A program made the position numbers and the translations under genes. Below, in pieces: positions 7,144 through 14,395 of a stretch of 32,196 nucleotides of DNA (positions within the stretch are counted from its first letter, which is position 1; each line of letters starts with the position of its first letter). This DNA comes from a virus. The DNA lies in the IMG/VR virus record IMGVR_UViG_3300037042_003190, positions 1-32,196 of that record; one strand, written 5' to 3'. The notes beneath the pieces are model-generated. The model was not told the DNA's origin and searched no databases. It saw nothing but the letters and a program-made list of their open reading frames with translations.

Positions 7144-7175
7144 GGCACATAGGGCCGGAGGCGCGGCCCTAACCT
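7143..7175 (+). promoter_or_regulatory. GGGCACATAG element, hairpin and TAACCT box before the GNAT-like gene
   Basis: Right at the TerL stop lies GGGCACATAG (7143-7152), repeated exactly at 10706-10715. A hairpin follows, AGGGCC / GGCCCT (7151-7156 and 7165-7170, 8-nt loop), and then TAACCT at 7170-7175, 9 nt before ATG 7185. CACATA (7146-7151) to TAACCT is 18 nt, a promoter-like spacing. GGAG touches the ATG, too close to serve as an SD. Confidence 0.35.
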
Positions 7176-7184
7176 GCCACGGAG

Positions 7185-7667
7185 ATGCCCACCCTCAACA
7201 TCGGCCACATGTCGCTTGCTGAGCTCCGCGAGTTTGGGGAGCTCTTGATGCGTGAGCACTACGAAGAGGTGGCCCTGAACAAGCAGGTGATGACCCTTGC
7301 CCCCGACTGGGACCGCTACGAGGAAATCGCCGACCGCGGCGTCCTCCGTGGGCTGGGCCTGTGGGTGAACTACGGGACGCACGTCGAACTGGGCGGGTAT
7401 AGCCTCAACTTCGCGGGCCCCCACCTGCACTACCGCGACCTCTTCGTCTTGCAGAACGACGTGTTCTTCGTGCGTAAACCGTTTCGCCGGGCAACGCTCA
7501 CCTCCGGTGTGCGCGCGTCGAAAGCCCTGATTGACGCGACGAAGGATCTCGCTCGTGAGTGTGGCGCCCGGCTGCTTCTGTGGCACGCGAAGGAGGGCAC
7601 CGCCTTTGAGACGTTGATGCGCCGCAGGGCTCGCGTGCAAGACATCATCTTTAGTGAGGAGGTTTAG
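7185..7667 (+). CDS. GNAT-like N-acetyltransferase family phage protein
   Basis: A 160-aa protein. HYEEVALNKQVMTLAPDWDRYEEIADRGVLRGLGLWVNYGTHVELGGYSLNF resembles the start of GNAT-like proteins common in phage structural operons, which continue with 'PHLHYxDLFVLQNDVFFV' exactly as here. The C-terminal half (ALIDATKDLARECGARLLLWHAKEGTAFETLMRRRA) is the second half of the fold. The acetyl-CoA loop (Q/RxxGxG/A) is not obvious; RKPFRRATLTSGVRASKAL stands in its place, so catalytic activity is uncertain. T7-like and related phages carry such a gene near the portal, sometimes as a virion component. It ends 2 nt before the next gene. Confidence 0.75.
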   Translation: MPTLNIGHMSLAELREFGELLMREHYEEVALNKQVMTLAPDWDRYEEIADRGVLRGLGLWVNYGTHVELGGYSLNFAGPHLHYRDLFVLQNDVFFVRKPFRRATLTSGVRASKALIDATKDLARECGARLLLWHAKEGTAFETLMRRRARVQDIIFSEEV

Positions 7668-7669
7668 CC

Positions 7670-7987
7670 GTGGCGGTCTCGGCAATCATTGGTGGCGTTA
7701 TGGCCGTGGCGTCGATCTACCAAGGGGAGACGGCGAGGCAGACCGCGAAGGCAGGGCAGCGCGCGCAGAGGGACGTGCAATCCCGCGCGGAGTCCAATGC
7801 TGCGGCCGAGCGAATCCGCGCCCAGCAGCAGGAAGCGAAGGTCCGACGCAAGACCCAGAACCTCGACGCGGGTCTCGACAACGCGATGGTCTCAGGTGCG
7901 CGAGGCGTGAAGTCTACAATGCTCACCGGTGGTGCGGGGCCAACTGCCGGCGGGAGCTACGCAACCCAGACCCTGCTCGGAGGCTGA
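7670..7987 (+). CDS. Small virion-type protein with N-terminal hydrophobic helix
   Basis: A 105-aa protein from GTG 7670 with a strong SD (GAGGAGG just upstream). The N-terminus, VSAIIGGVMAVASIYQG, is a hydrophobic helix; residues 20-70 are a charged Ala/Gln/Arg helix (AAAERIRAQQQEAKVRRKTQN); the tail is Gly-rich. The pattern resembles a miniature of gp14-like internal virion proteins (compare the gene at 19565), and similar small genes stand before portals in related phages. Function is inferred from shape and position only. Confidence 0.65.
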   Translation: MAVSAIIGGVMAVASIYQGETARQTAKAGQRAQRDVQSRAESNAAAERIRAQQQEAKVRRKTQNLDAGLDNAMVSGARGVKSTMLTGGAGPTAGGSYATQTLLGG

Positions 7988-7988
7988 C

Positions 7989-9722
7989 GTGCAGACCGCA
8001 AAGCTCAAAGACCAGGACAAGGGGGAGGTGCTGCGCTACTACCGAAAGCGCAACGAGGAGTTGAAGCGTCTACGCAGCAGCTATGACTCGCACTACCGCG
8101 ACCTCGGTGAGATGTTCGCCCCCCGCACTGGCCTGTGGGGCACGCGCATCGACACCAACCCAGGACGCAAGCGGCACGGCCAGATCCTAGAAGGCACGCC
8201 GGAGTGGTGCGTGACAGTCGCGGCGGCCGGCGTGATGTCGGGCGCGTCGTCACCGGCCCGGCCGTTCTTCAGACTCACCACGGCAGAGCCAGACCTCGCG
8301 CGGAAGTGGCGAGTGCAGAAGTGGCTGCAGGGCGCCACCGATCGAGTGCTGCGTGTGTTCCAGCGCTGCGGCTACTACGGCGCGCTGCCCCCGATCTACA
8401 CCGAAATGCTCGTCTACGGCACGGCCGCGACGACGATGATGCCGCACTGGAAGCGTGTGGTCTCGTTCATGCCGCTGACGTGCGGAACCTACGCCGTCCA
8501 GCAGAACGCCGACCGTGAGATGGTGGTCCTCTACCGGGAGTTCCAACTGAGCGTCGGGCAGTTGGTGAAGGAGTTTGGCCACGCCAACGTCTCGATGCGT
8601 GTGCGGGCAGCCTGTGAGGCTAAGAACATCGACCTGATGATCGATGTCGTCCACGCGATTGAGCCGCGGCACGACTACGACTCCACGCAGATGGACGACC
8701 TCAACATGAAGTGGTCGTCGTGCTACTTTGAGGTTGGCGGCGACGCCGACCGCGTGCTGCGCATGAGTGGGTTTCCCAACTTCCCGGCCCTCGTGCCGGT
8801 CTGGGCGAAGGTCGGGATGAACGTCTACGGGGACAGCCCCTGTATGCCGATCCTCGGCGACGCGCGGCAGCTTCAGCACCAGCAGAAGCGCAAGGCTCAA
8901 GCCATCGACTACAAGGTCCGGCCTTCGCTCGCGGTGTCCACATCACTGAAGAACCGCGATGTTGACCAGCTGCCCGGCGGCGTGACCCCGGTCCCCGACG
9001 GCGGGCAGGGCGGGATCCGCGCGGCTTGGATGGTGGACCTCGACCTCGGGGATCTCCGTGAGGACATGGAGACCACGCGACGACGCTTGTTTGAGGGCAC
9101 CTACGTGGACCTCTTCCGAATGCTGACGCGCGACGACGATCCGCAGCGCACCGCCTACGAGGTCAGCGTGCGACAGGAGAGTAAGATGGTCTCCCTCGGC
9201 CCGATGCTCAGCAACGTGCAGTCCGCGCTGCACGAGCCCGCGGTTGACTTCGTCTTCGCCCAGCTGATTGCGTCGGGGCAGATCCCCCCGCCTCCCGAGG
9301 AACTGCTCGGTGCCGATCTCGCGATTCAGTTTGTTTCAACGCTGGCCCAAGCCCAACGCATGGTCGGCACACTGCCAACCGATCGACTGATCGGTTCACT
9401 GCAGGCTGTCTCGACACTGAAGCCGGACGTGATCGACGGGTTCAACGCTGACGAATGGCTGCGCCGCTACTCGGACGACCTCGGTGTCGATCCTGAGTTG
9501 ATTGTGCCGGGGCCTCAGATCGCGCTCGTGCGCGATGCACGTATGCGTGCGGAGACCGCACGCGCGCAGAGCGAAGTGATTGCCGAGCAGGCGGGCGCCA
9601 CGCGCGACTTCGCGCAGGCCTCGGCGGCATTGCCGCAGACGGCCGGCTCCCAGGTGCCGCCGCCGGCTGATGTGATGGCCCAGCTGACGGGCTACGAGTC
9701 CCCATCTTCGCGAATGCTTTAA
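7989..9722 (+). CDS. Portal (head-to-tail connector) protein
   Basis: A 577-aa protein. GTG 7989 is preferred (SD GGAGG a few nt upstream); the extension to 7929 lies inside the preceding gene. It matches the podovirus head-tail connecting protein family: the N-terminal ELKRLRSSYDSHYRDLGEMFAPRTG with GTPEWCVTVAAAGVMSGASSPARPFFRLT, then a region ending YTEMLVYGTAAT, a clip/crown region with YGDSPCMPILGDARQLQHQQKRK, and the C-terminal helix region with RMVGTLPTDRLIGSLQ. It forms the dodecameric ring at one vertex through which TerL packages DNA and to which the adaptor attaches. Length is typical (T7 gp8 is about 536 aa). Its stop overlaps the next ATG by one base. Confidence 0.93.
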   Translation: MQTAKLKDQDKGEVLRYYRKRNEELKRLRSSYDSHYRDLGEMFAPRTGLWGTRIDTNPGRKRHGQILEGTPEWCVTVAAAGVMSGASSPARPFFRLTTAEPDLARKWRVQKWLQGATDRVLRVFQRCGYYGALPPIYTEMLVYGTAATTMMPHWKRVVSFMPLTCGTYAVQQNADREMVVLYREFQLSVGQLVKEFGHANVSMRVRAACEAKNIDLMIDVVHAIEPRHDYDSTQMDDLNMKWSSCYFEVGGDADRVLRMSGFPNFPALVPVWAKVGMNVYGDSPCMPILGDARQLQHQQKRKAQAIDYKVRPSLAVSTSLKNRDVDQLPGGVTPVPDGGQGGIRAAWMVDLDLGDLREDMETTRRRLFEGTYVDLFRMLTRDDDPQRTAYEVSVRQESKMVSLGPMLSNVQSALHEPAVDFVFAQLIASGQIPPPPEELLGADLAIQFVSTLAQAQRMVGTLPTDRLIGSLQAVSTLKPDVIDGFNADEWLRRYSDDLGVDPELIVPGPQIALVRDARMRAETARAQSEVIAEQAGATRDFAQASAALPQTAGSQVPPPADVMAQLTGYESPSSRML

Positions 9723-10126
9723 TGAAGCTCGACCCCCTAACCCTCACCTCCAGCGTCGCCCTCGCCCCAGCGTTGGCCGAAACGTCTGACCTCACCTCGG
9801 CCTTCGTGCAGTGGGGCATCGGGGGCATCATCCTGCTCGCGTTCGTGTTGCCCTCGATGCGACGGGCAGAGAAGCGCGAAGACGCTCGCGATGCCCGTGA
9901 CCTTGAGGAGGCGCGATCGAGGGGGGTTGCCCAGGAGAGGCTTATGGACACCCTGCGTCAAAGCGTGAACCAGCAGAGCGAGGCACTGGTGCAGTGGCGA
10001 GTGTCTGTCGGAGAGATCACTCGCGCGATTGAATCCCAGGATGCTCAACTCGGCGCCCTCATCACGACGCAGGAGGCCACCGCTCGCCTGATCGCGTCGC
10101 TGTCGAGTAAGCTCCTCAGCGCATGA
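9722..10126 (+). CDS. Membrane-anchored coiled-coil protein
   Basis: A 134-aa protein from ATG 9722 (TAATG overlap with the portal). One transmembrane helix (about residues 29-46, VQWGIGGIILLAFVLPSM) is followed by MRRAEKRE and then a long charged heptad-like helix to the end. The basic residues lie after the membrane helix, so the positive-inside rule puts the coiled coil in the cytoplasm, the reverse of a normal Rz-type inner-membrane spanin. It overlaps the lipoprotein gene by 4 nt. A holin-like, superinfection or head-associated role is possible; none is proven. Confidence 0.7.
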   Translation: MKLDPLTLTSSVALAPALAETSDLTSAFVQWGIGGIILLAFVLPSMRRAEKREDARDARDLEEARSRGVAQERLMDTLRQSVNQQSEALVQWRVSVGEITRAIESQDAQLGALITTQEATARLIASLSSKLLSA

Positions 10127-10410
10127 AGACCCTGATAATCGTGCCGCTGCTCGCGCTCGTCGCCTGCTCCGGCGGTCCCGACCCCGTGCGTCTGCGCGCC
10201 GAGCGCGCCGGCTACCACCTCGCACTGCGGTGCGCCAACGGCTGGTTCATCAACCTGCCTTACACCGCCGACGATGAGCGACTGGTGCGGAAGTCGCTTA
10301 CCGATTGGGATACGTCGCTCGCTGCTGACGAGCGTCTACTCGCGTCGCCGATCGGCACGCCGGCAGACCCGCAGCCCCCGTTCGCTGACCCGGCCAGGGT
10401 GCCGCAGTGA
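10123..10410 (+). CDS. Small lipoprotein, possible outer-membrane spanin-like subunit
   Basis: A 95-aa protein with a classic lipoprotein signal: MKTLIIVPLLALVAC, lipobox LVAC with Cys15, Ser at +2 and no Asp, which predicts sorting to the outer membrane. The mature part has one further Cys and ends in a Pro-rich tail (PADPQPPFADPARVPQ), as in many Rz1-type o-spanins. It overlaps a membrane/coiled-coil gene by 4 nt, superficially an Rz/Rz1 pair, but the partner's predicted topology is wrong. The lipoprotein call is strong; the spanin role is tentative. It overlaps the next gene by 4 nt. Confidence 0.75.
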   Translation: MKTLIIVPLLALVACSGGPDPVRLRAERAGYHLALRCANGWFINLPYTADDERLVRKSLTDWDTSLAADERLLASPIGTPADPQPPFADPARVPQ

Positions 10411-10703
10411 ACACCTTTGACAAGCTCATCGCACAGGTCACCGCTCTCACGCGGGACCACGCGCAGAGCATCAGTGTCCGCTTCGCCGTGCAGACGCGTC
10501 CGCGAATCGCCGCGTTGCTTAACGACTACGCCATCGTTGCTCTCCGCGAAGCAGCCGGCCAGGACGTGACGACGGCGCGCATTGCACTCGCCAATTCGTC
10601 GGCGCAGCTGCTCCGCGAGGAGCAGGCGACGCTAGAGCTTGAGGCTCGCACGCTGGCGCTTCGCGCTGCGTTCGCGGTGATTGCCTCCTTGCTCGTCGTC
10701 TGA
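10407..10703 (+). CDS. Small helical protein with hydrophobic C-terminus
   Basis: A 98-aa protein from GTG 10407 overlapping the lipoprotein stop (GTGA). Mostly amphipathic helix (residues 5-80, including ARIALANSSAQLLREEQATLELEARTLAL), ending in LRAAFAVIASLLVV, a short tail-anchor-like hydrophobic segment. It has no family motif. Being the last of three overlapping membrane-related genes, it may belong to a lysis or membrane-remodelling cassette. It is followed by an intergenic promoter-like element. Confidence 0.65.
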   Translation: MNTFDKLIAQVTALTRDHAQSISVRFAVQTRPRIAALLNDYAIVALREAAGQDVTTARIALANSSAQLLREEQATLELEARTLALRAAFAVIASLLVV

Positions 10704-10737
10704 CGGGGCACATAGCCCCGCCCCCCAGCAGTAGCGT
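10704..10737 (+). promoter_or_regulatory. Hairpin with GGGCACATAG element and TAGCGT box
   Basis: CGGGGC / GCCCCG (10704-10709 and 10715-10720, loop ACATA) forms a 6-bp hairpin that contains GGGCACATAG (10706-10715), identical to 7143-7152. TAGCGT follows at 10732-10737, 17 nt after CACATA (10709-10714) and 7 nt before GTG 10745. TAGCGT is the same box as at 1529. No T-run follows the hairpin, so it is more likely an operator or promoter element than a terminator. Confidence 0.4.
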
Positions 10738-10744
10738 GCTGGGC

Positions 10745-11089
10745 GTGTCATCGGACCACGATCCTTACAGCGACCCGGTCGTCGAACCCCATGAGGTTGA
10801 CGAGCGCGGTCGCAGGCTGTCCGCAGAGGAACAGCTAGAGCGTCGCGACTTCGATTGGCTCATGCGAGACAAGATCGGGCGCCGCGTTGTGTGGCGCCTC
10901 ATGGACCTCTGTGGAGTCCCGACCGGTGACCACTTCTCGACGAACGCCATGCAGATGGCGCGCAACCTCGGGATGGCGGAGATTGGTAAGCGACTGCACA
11001 TCTTGGCCCAGGCATCTGGTCTTGATCAGTTCCGCAGCATGATTGAGGAGGCAGCATCTCGTGACCGCGCCAGCCGTTCCAAGCGCTAG
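10745..11089 (+). CDS. Bbp19-like phage protein
   Basis: A 114-aa protein. I choose GTG 10745, which leaves the TAGCGT box intact upstream; GTG 10736 would start inside that box. The core, FDWLMRDKIGRRVVWRLMDLCGVPTGDHFSTNAMQMARNLGMAEIGKRLHIL, matches the Bbp19 family (W-L-M-D-GRR-VWRL, then 'xFxxxxxxMAxNxGxxxIGxxL'), known from Bordetella phage BPP-1 between portal and scaffold, as here. Its role is unknown; it is assumed to act in head morphogenesis. It overlaps the scaffold gene by 29 nt. Confidence 0.75.
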   Translation: MSSDHDPYSDPVVEPHEVDERGRRLSAEEQLERRDFDWLMRDKIGRRVVWRLMDLCGVPTGDHFSTNAMQMARNLGMAEIGKRLHILAQASGLDQFRSMIEEAASRDRASRSKR

Positions 11090-11741
11090 CCCGGTCGTCG
11101 AGCCCACCCCGGCCCTGACGACCCCCACTCCTACGCCTACACCGACGGCCGCGACTCCCGCGCCCGCAGGTGGAGTGCCGACGGATCCATCGTCAGACAC
11201 CAAGCCGGCCGAGAAGAAGCCGTCGCTTCTCGGCGCCGCGAAGGCGAAAGAGACCGGCAAGAGCGAGGGCGACCAATCGCCCACAGCACCCATCACGGTC
11301 AAGCCCGTAGACGGCCACCCCGTGTTTGACGGCCCCGCCGCGTCGGCGTTTGCCGAAATCGCTCAGGCCCGCGGGCTGTCCGCGGACCAAGCCCAGCACG
11401 TCTTCAACGATCTCGCGCCGAAGCTGTTCGCCCAGATGGAGGCGCAGCATGTTACGCGAGTCGAGAAGTGGGCAGACGACGTGCGCAAGCACCCCGAGCT
11501 TGGAGGTGCGGATCTGGAAGAGAAGCTCACGGTCGCCCGTGCAGCCATCGACCAGTTCGGCCCCGAGCTCCTGCCTCTGCTTGACTCCAGCGGCTACGGA
11601 TCCCGCAGCGAGGTGCTCCTCGCTTGGTATCGCGTCGGCCGTCGGATGATGGGCGACCGGATGGTCGCAGCGTCCACCCCCTCTGTTGAGGAGCGGACGC
11701 TTGCGAGCCAGATGTTTGACAAATCGCCGGAACTCACTTGA
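11061..11741 (+). CDS. Capsid assembly scaffolding protein
   Basis: A 226-aa protein from GTG 11061, with SD GAGGAGG about 10 nt upstream inside the preceding gene; the possible TTG at 11043 would destroy this spacing. Residues 1-75 are Pro/Thr/Ala-rich and disordered (TPTPTPTPTAATPAPAGG). The remainder is helical: AFAEIAQARGLSADQAQHVFNDLAPKLF, then VEKWADDVRKHPELGGADLEEKLTVARAAIDQFGPELLPLLDSSGYGSRSEVL. The 'W...hPElGG..l..nL..A..aldqFG...l..lld..G.g..pe' pattern is the hallmark of scaffolds in this phage group. It directs procapsid assembly and then leaves. It lies between Bbp19-like and capsid genes. Confidence 0.88.
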   Translation: MTAPAVPSASPVVEPTPALTTPTPTPTPTAATPAPAGGVPTDPSSDTKPAEKKPSLLGAAKAKETGKSEGDQSPTAPITVKPVDGHPVFDGPAASAFAEIAQARGLSADQAQHVFNDLAPKLFAQMEAQHVTRVEKWADDVRKHPELGGADLEEKLTVARAAIDQFGPELLPLLDSSGYGSRSEVLLAWYRVGRRMMGDRMVAASTPSVEERTLASQMFDKSPELT

Positions 11742-11749
11742 GCCGGACC

Positions 11750-11761
11750 TCTCGCTAGTAA
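11750..11761 (+). promoter_or_regulatory. TAGTAA box before the major capsid gene
   Basis: In the 29-nt gap before the capsid ATG, GCTAGTAA contains TAGTAA (11756-11761), 9 nt before ATG 11771, echoing TAGCGT at 1529 and 10732. No SD precedes the capsid start (CCAACCACC instead), which is surprising for the most abundant virion protein. No convincing -35 is seen. Confidence 0.25.
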
Positions 11762-11770
11762 CCAACCACC

Positions 11771-12778
11771 ATGGCTGTTCTCGCTGCAACCCACCCGACG
11801 CTCCTCGACGTGACCCGTCGCATGGACCCGAAGGGCAAAATCGACCAGATCGCTGAGATCCTCAACGCCGTCAATCCTCCACTAGAGGACGCGGTGTGGG
11901 TCGAAGGTAATTCGTTGCTCTCGCACCAGACGACGGTGCGCACGGGCATCCCCGACCCGACGTGGCGCAAGCTCTATGGCGGCGTGCAGCCGACCAAGAG
12001 CACCACGGCCCAGGTGAAGGAGTCCATCGGTGAGATGGTCGCCTACGCCGAGGTCGATGCGACGCTCGCCGAGATCAACGGCAACTCCAGCGAGTGGCGG
12101 TTGTCGGAAGAGCTCCCCCACATCGAGGGGTTCTCCCAAGACCTCACCGAAGCGGTGTTCTACGCGAACGAAGGTGTCACACCGGAGAAGTTCAACGGCC
12201 TGTCCGCGCGCTACAACACGGCCAACACCGCTCTCGCGGCGTCGGCGGAGAACGTGCTTTCCGCAGGTGGCTCGGCCAACCGGGGCTCGATCTGGCTGGT
12301 CGGCTGGTCGCCGCAGGGTATCGCGATGCTCTACCCGAAGGGCAGCACCGCAGGCCTCTACACCGAGGACAAGGGCAAGGTCACGGTCGAGAACGTGGAT
12401 GGCCTGAACGGCCGCGCCGAGATGTATCGCACCTACATGCGCTGGCGCGCCGGTGTGCTCGTCCGCGACTGGCGCTACGGGATCCGCATCGCCGCGATCG
12501 ACCGCTCGACGCTGACGAAGAACGCGGCGTCGGGTGCCGACCTGATTGACCTCATCACGTCGGCGGTCGAGTTGATCCCTAACGGGGGCTCGGCTCGCTG
12601 GACCTTCTATACGGATCGGAAGATCCGCACGTTCCTGCGCAAGCAGATCGCCAACAAGGTCGCGGGCTCGACCCTGACCATGGAGACTGTCGCAGGCAAG
12701 CCTGTGATGATGTTCGACGGCATCCCGTTCAAGCGGTGCGACGCGCTCTCAGTCGCGAACGAGGACGCCCTCGTCTGA
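11771..12778 (+). CDS. Major capsid protein, BPP-1 type
   Basis: A 335-aa protein. TLLDVTRRMDPKGKIDQIAEILNAVNPPLEDAVWVEGNSLLSHQTTVRTGIPDPTWRKLYGGVQPTKSTTAQVKESIG is almost motif-for-motif the N-terminal part of the capsid family seen in Bordetella phage BPP-1 and relatives (HK97 fold). Further support: VDATLAEINGNSSEWRLSEELPHIEGFSQDLTEAVFYAN, then VTPEKFNGLSARYN. It forms the icosahedral shell. Gene order (portal, Bbp19, scaffold, capsid, cement) agrees. It has no SD; the gene is preceded by a TAGTAA box and followed by an 8-bp hairpin. Confidence 0.93.
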   Translation: MAVLAATHPTLLDVTRRMDPKGKIDQIAEILNAVNPPLEDAVWVEGNSLLSHQTTVRTGIPDPTWRKLYGGVQPTKSTTAQVKESIGEMVAYAEVDATLAEINGNSSEWRLSEELPHIEGFSQDLTEAVFYANEGVTPEKFNGLSARYNTANTALAASAENVLSAGGSANRGSIWLVGWSPQGIAMLYPKGSTAGLYTEDKGKVTVENVDGLNGRAEMYRTYMRWRAGVLVRDWRYGIRIAAIDRSTLTKNAASGADLIDLITSAVELIPNGGSARWTFYTDRKIRTFLRKQIANKVAGSTLTMETVAGKPVMMFDGIPFKRCDALSVANEDALV

Positions 12779-12787
12779 GCGGCAACC

Positions 12788-12807
12788 GCGGCCCAGTCCT
12801 GGGCCGC
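12788..12807 (+). terminator. Strong hairpin between capsid and cement genes
   Basis: GCGGCCCA (12788-12795) and TGGGCCGC (12800-12807) make a perfect 8-bp stem with a GTCC loop, 10 nt after the capsid stop. Only TT follows, so it may be a partial terminator or an mRNA-stabilising 3' hairpin that keeps capsid transcripts abundant. Confidence 0.5.
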
Positions 12808-12824
12808 TTACCTGGAGAACACAC

Positions 12825-13346
12825 ATGGCATATGTTGATTCACGGCTGGATTTCCAGCCAATCACCTCACTGAAGGCCCTCGGCGCTCTCGCCGCAGGCG
12901 CCACGGTGATCCTCGACAACGCAGTCCCCCTGACGAATGTGCGCGACATCGGCGCAGGCGAAGGCGACCTCTACCTCGTCGTCATCGCAACCGCCGACGG
13001 CATCTGCGCGACCACGACCACGCTCGTCGTGGATATCCTCACGGATGCGAACGTGCAGACCCCGGCCCTCCCGCCGATGCTCTCGCCGACAATCATGCAG
13101 ACTTCGCAGCCGTTGGCCATCACCGCCAGCATTGCCACCACAGCGTGGCAAAGTGCTCAGTCGGCGCCGACCAACCGCAAGCCGGTGGTTGTGATGAAGC
13201 TGCAGCCGGGGCTCGCCTGGGAGACTCACCTCGGCGTCCAAGTGCGTAACACTGGCGCGGTCGCGATGACCTCGGGCGCCCAGGTCGCGGCATACCTTAC
13301 GCGTCAGCCTGCCGAGTGGCGGAGCTACGCAGATGCGGTGAACTGA
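12825..13346 (+). CDS. Capsid cement/decoration protein, Bbp16-like
   Basis: A 173-aa protein from ATG 12825 with SD CTGGAGAA. After DSRLDFQPITSLKAL it is strand-rich: ATVILDNAVPLTNVRDIGAGEGDLYLVVIATADG, and near the end GLAWETHLGVQVRNTGAVAMTSGAQVAAYLTRQPAEWRSY. The 'RDIGxGExLYxVV' motif and position right after the capsid gene match Bbp16-type cement proteins of BPP-1-like phages, jelly-roll proteins that stabilise the shell. The family call is fairly firm. The next gene (13348) has the same kind of C-terminal 'DAVN' tail and may be related. Confidence 0.75.
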   Translation: MAYVDSRLDFQPITSLKALGALAAGATVILDNAVPLTNVRDIGAGEGDLYLVVIATADGICATTTTLVVDILTDANVQTPALPPMLSPTIMQTSQPLAITASIATTAWQSAQSAPTNRKPVVVMKLQPGLAWETHLGVQVRNTGAVAMTSGAQVAAYLTRQPAEWRSYADAVN

Positions 13347-13347
13347 T

Positions 13348-13914
13348 ATGTTGCACGATGGACGCCTCCAACTCGCGAACCGGGCAACCCTCACGGGAGC
13401 CTGGGTCGCGAACCCATTCCTACTCTCGGTCGGTGGTGTCGCTGTCAACTTCAAGCATGTTGGCGACGTGGTCCCGATCACCGCGGTCACGTCGGATAAA
13501 GTTGCCCTCGTGATCCAGTTCGATATCGCGCCCGCCCACAAGACCCTCGCGTCCAGTGTCGTCGGCTTGGCGTTCGTGCTCCGCGCGTCGCCAAGCTCGG
13601 TGGACGGTCTCGCCGCGGGCAGCTTCTCGCTGTGGAGCAACTTCGACCCCGGGCTGATCGGGCCCACCCTCGACTTCTACATCGCCACGGTGGGGTCGAA
13701 TGTGCAGCCGACCAATCGCGCCTTCGCGCGCGTGCCGCTCCCGGCTGTCCGCGGGGGTGGTATTGCGTCTACGTTCTTGCACCTCATGGCGGTGGTGCCG
13801 GGGGCCGACACCACGCCGATGGTTGCGGGCGAGGTGTCTGCATTCATCACGTCGGCCGACGCCGCGCACGGGCTGTTCAGCTGGCCCGACGCGGTCAACA
13901 CGGGGGTCATCTGA
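13348..13914 (+). CDS. Putative second decoration-type structural protein
   Basis: A 188-aa protein whose ATG is 1 nt after the previous stop. It is rich in beta strands with few charges (NPFLLSVGGVAVNFKHVGDVVPITAV, TLDFYIATVGSNVQPTNRAF, LAAGSFSLWSNFDPG) and ends FSWPDAVNTGVI, recalling the SYADAVN end of the upstream cement protein. The size and fold type suggest a duplicated or diverged cement or head-fiber protein, but I do not recognise a named family. It overlaps the next ATG by one base. Confidence 0.7.
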   Translation: MLHDGRLQLANRATLTGAWVANPFLLSVGGVAVNFKHVGDVVPITAVTSDKVALVIQFDIAPAHKTLASSVVGLAFVLRASPSSVDGLAAGSFSLWSNFDPGLIGPTLDFYIATVGSNVQPTNRAFARVPLPAVRGGGIASTFLHLMAVVPGADTTPMVAGEVSAFITSADAAHGLFSWPDAVNTGVI

Positions 13915-14345
13915 TGCCCACCGTCAAAGCGACCGTAAAGATGATGTGGCGTGGTCAGGTCGTGAAGCGGGGCACCCGCTTTATGATCCCCGACGGCGAG
14001 GCGTTGCCGGACCACGTCGCGCTGGTGACCGGCAGCGAGCCGGACTTCATCCCCATGACGACGGCGCCCGGTGAGGCCGCGGTAGTGCCCACGGGGGCAG
14101 GCCACGCCAAAAACACCCCGCTGCCACTGTCCCACTTTGCGCGCTCGGGCGCCGAGCTCCGCGGGTTGGAAAAGATGGCTGCGGACATGGCAATGCAATC
14201 CGCGCCCCGGGCCCCCGTGCCGGAGGCCGCACGGCCGCCGGAGATGGCCTCAGACGCGGCGCCGGGCCAGCCGGCGCCGGTGATCCCGGCGCCCCCGCTG
14301 AGACCTCCCCAGAGGCCTGGGCGGCGCGCGCCGAGCGAAGGCTGA
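13914..14345 (+). CDS. Small head-region protein with Pro-rich tail
   Basis: A 143-aa protein; ATG 13914 overlaps the previous stop (TGATG). The first ~50 residues look folded (ATVKMMWRGQVVKRGTRFMIPDGEALP); the remainder is Pro/Ala-rich and probably disordered (PAPVIPAPPLRPPQRPGRR). No known motif. Position after cement-like genes suggests a minor head or head-tail protein. A hairpin with terminator features follows. Confidence 0.6.
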   Translation: MPTVKATVKMMWRGQVVKRGTRFMIPDGEALPDHVALVTGSEPDFIPMTTAPGEAAVVPTGAGHAKNTPLPLSHFARSGAELRGLEKMAADMAMQSAPRAPVPEAARPPEMASDAAPGQPAPVIPAPPLRPPQRPGRRAPSEG

Positions 14346-14353
14346 TCGATGTG

Positions 14354-14380
14354 CCGGCCGCCCCCGCGGCCGGTGTCTTT
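14354..14380 (+). terminator. Terminator-like hairpin between head and tail modules
   Basis: CCGGCCGC (14354-14361) and GCGGCCGG (14366-14373) form a perfect 8-bp GC stem with a CCCC loop, followed by TGTCTTT (14374-14380). It is the best intrinsic-terminator candidate in the window, and sits exactly at the head/tail boundary. Confidence 0.55.
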
Positions 14381-14395
14381 CCCGGTAGGTGAGTG

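Noticed and set aside
7122-7685. Long minus-strand ORF opposite the GNAT-like gene
   Set aside because: It is the antisense of a clearly recognisable protein and has no motif of its own; long antisense frames are expected at this base composition.
8250-8900. Minus-strand 216-codon ORF inside the portal gene
   Set aside because: His/Arg/Val-rich antisense shadow of the portal gene without recognisable domains.
10835-11302. Minus-strand ORF with VGVGVGVG repeats
   Set aside because: The repeats are the antisense of the PTPTPT linker of the scaffold gene.
11771-14345. Diversity-generating retroelement as in phage BPP-1
   Set aside because: Although the head genes are BPP-1-like, no reverse transcriptase gene and no template/variable repeat pair is visible in the window.
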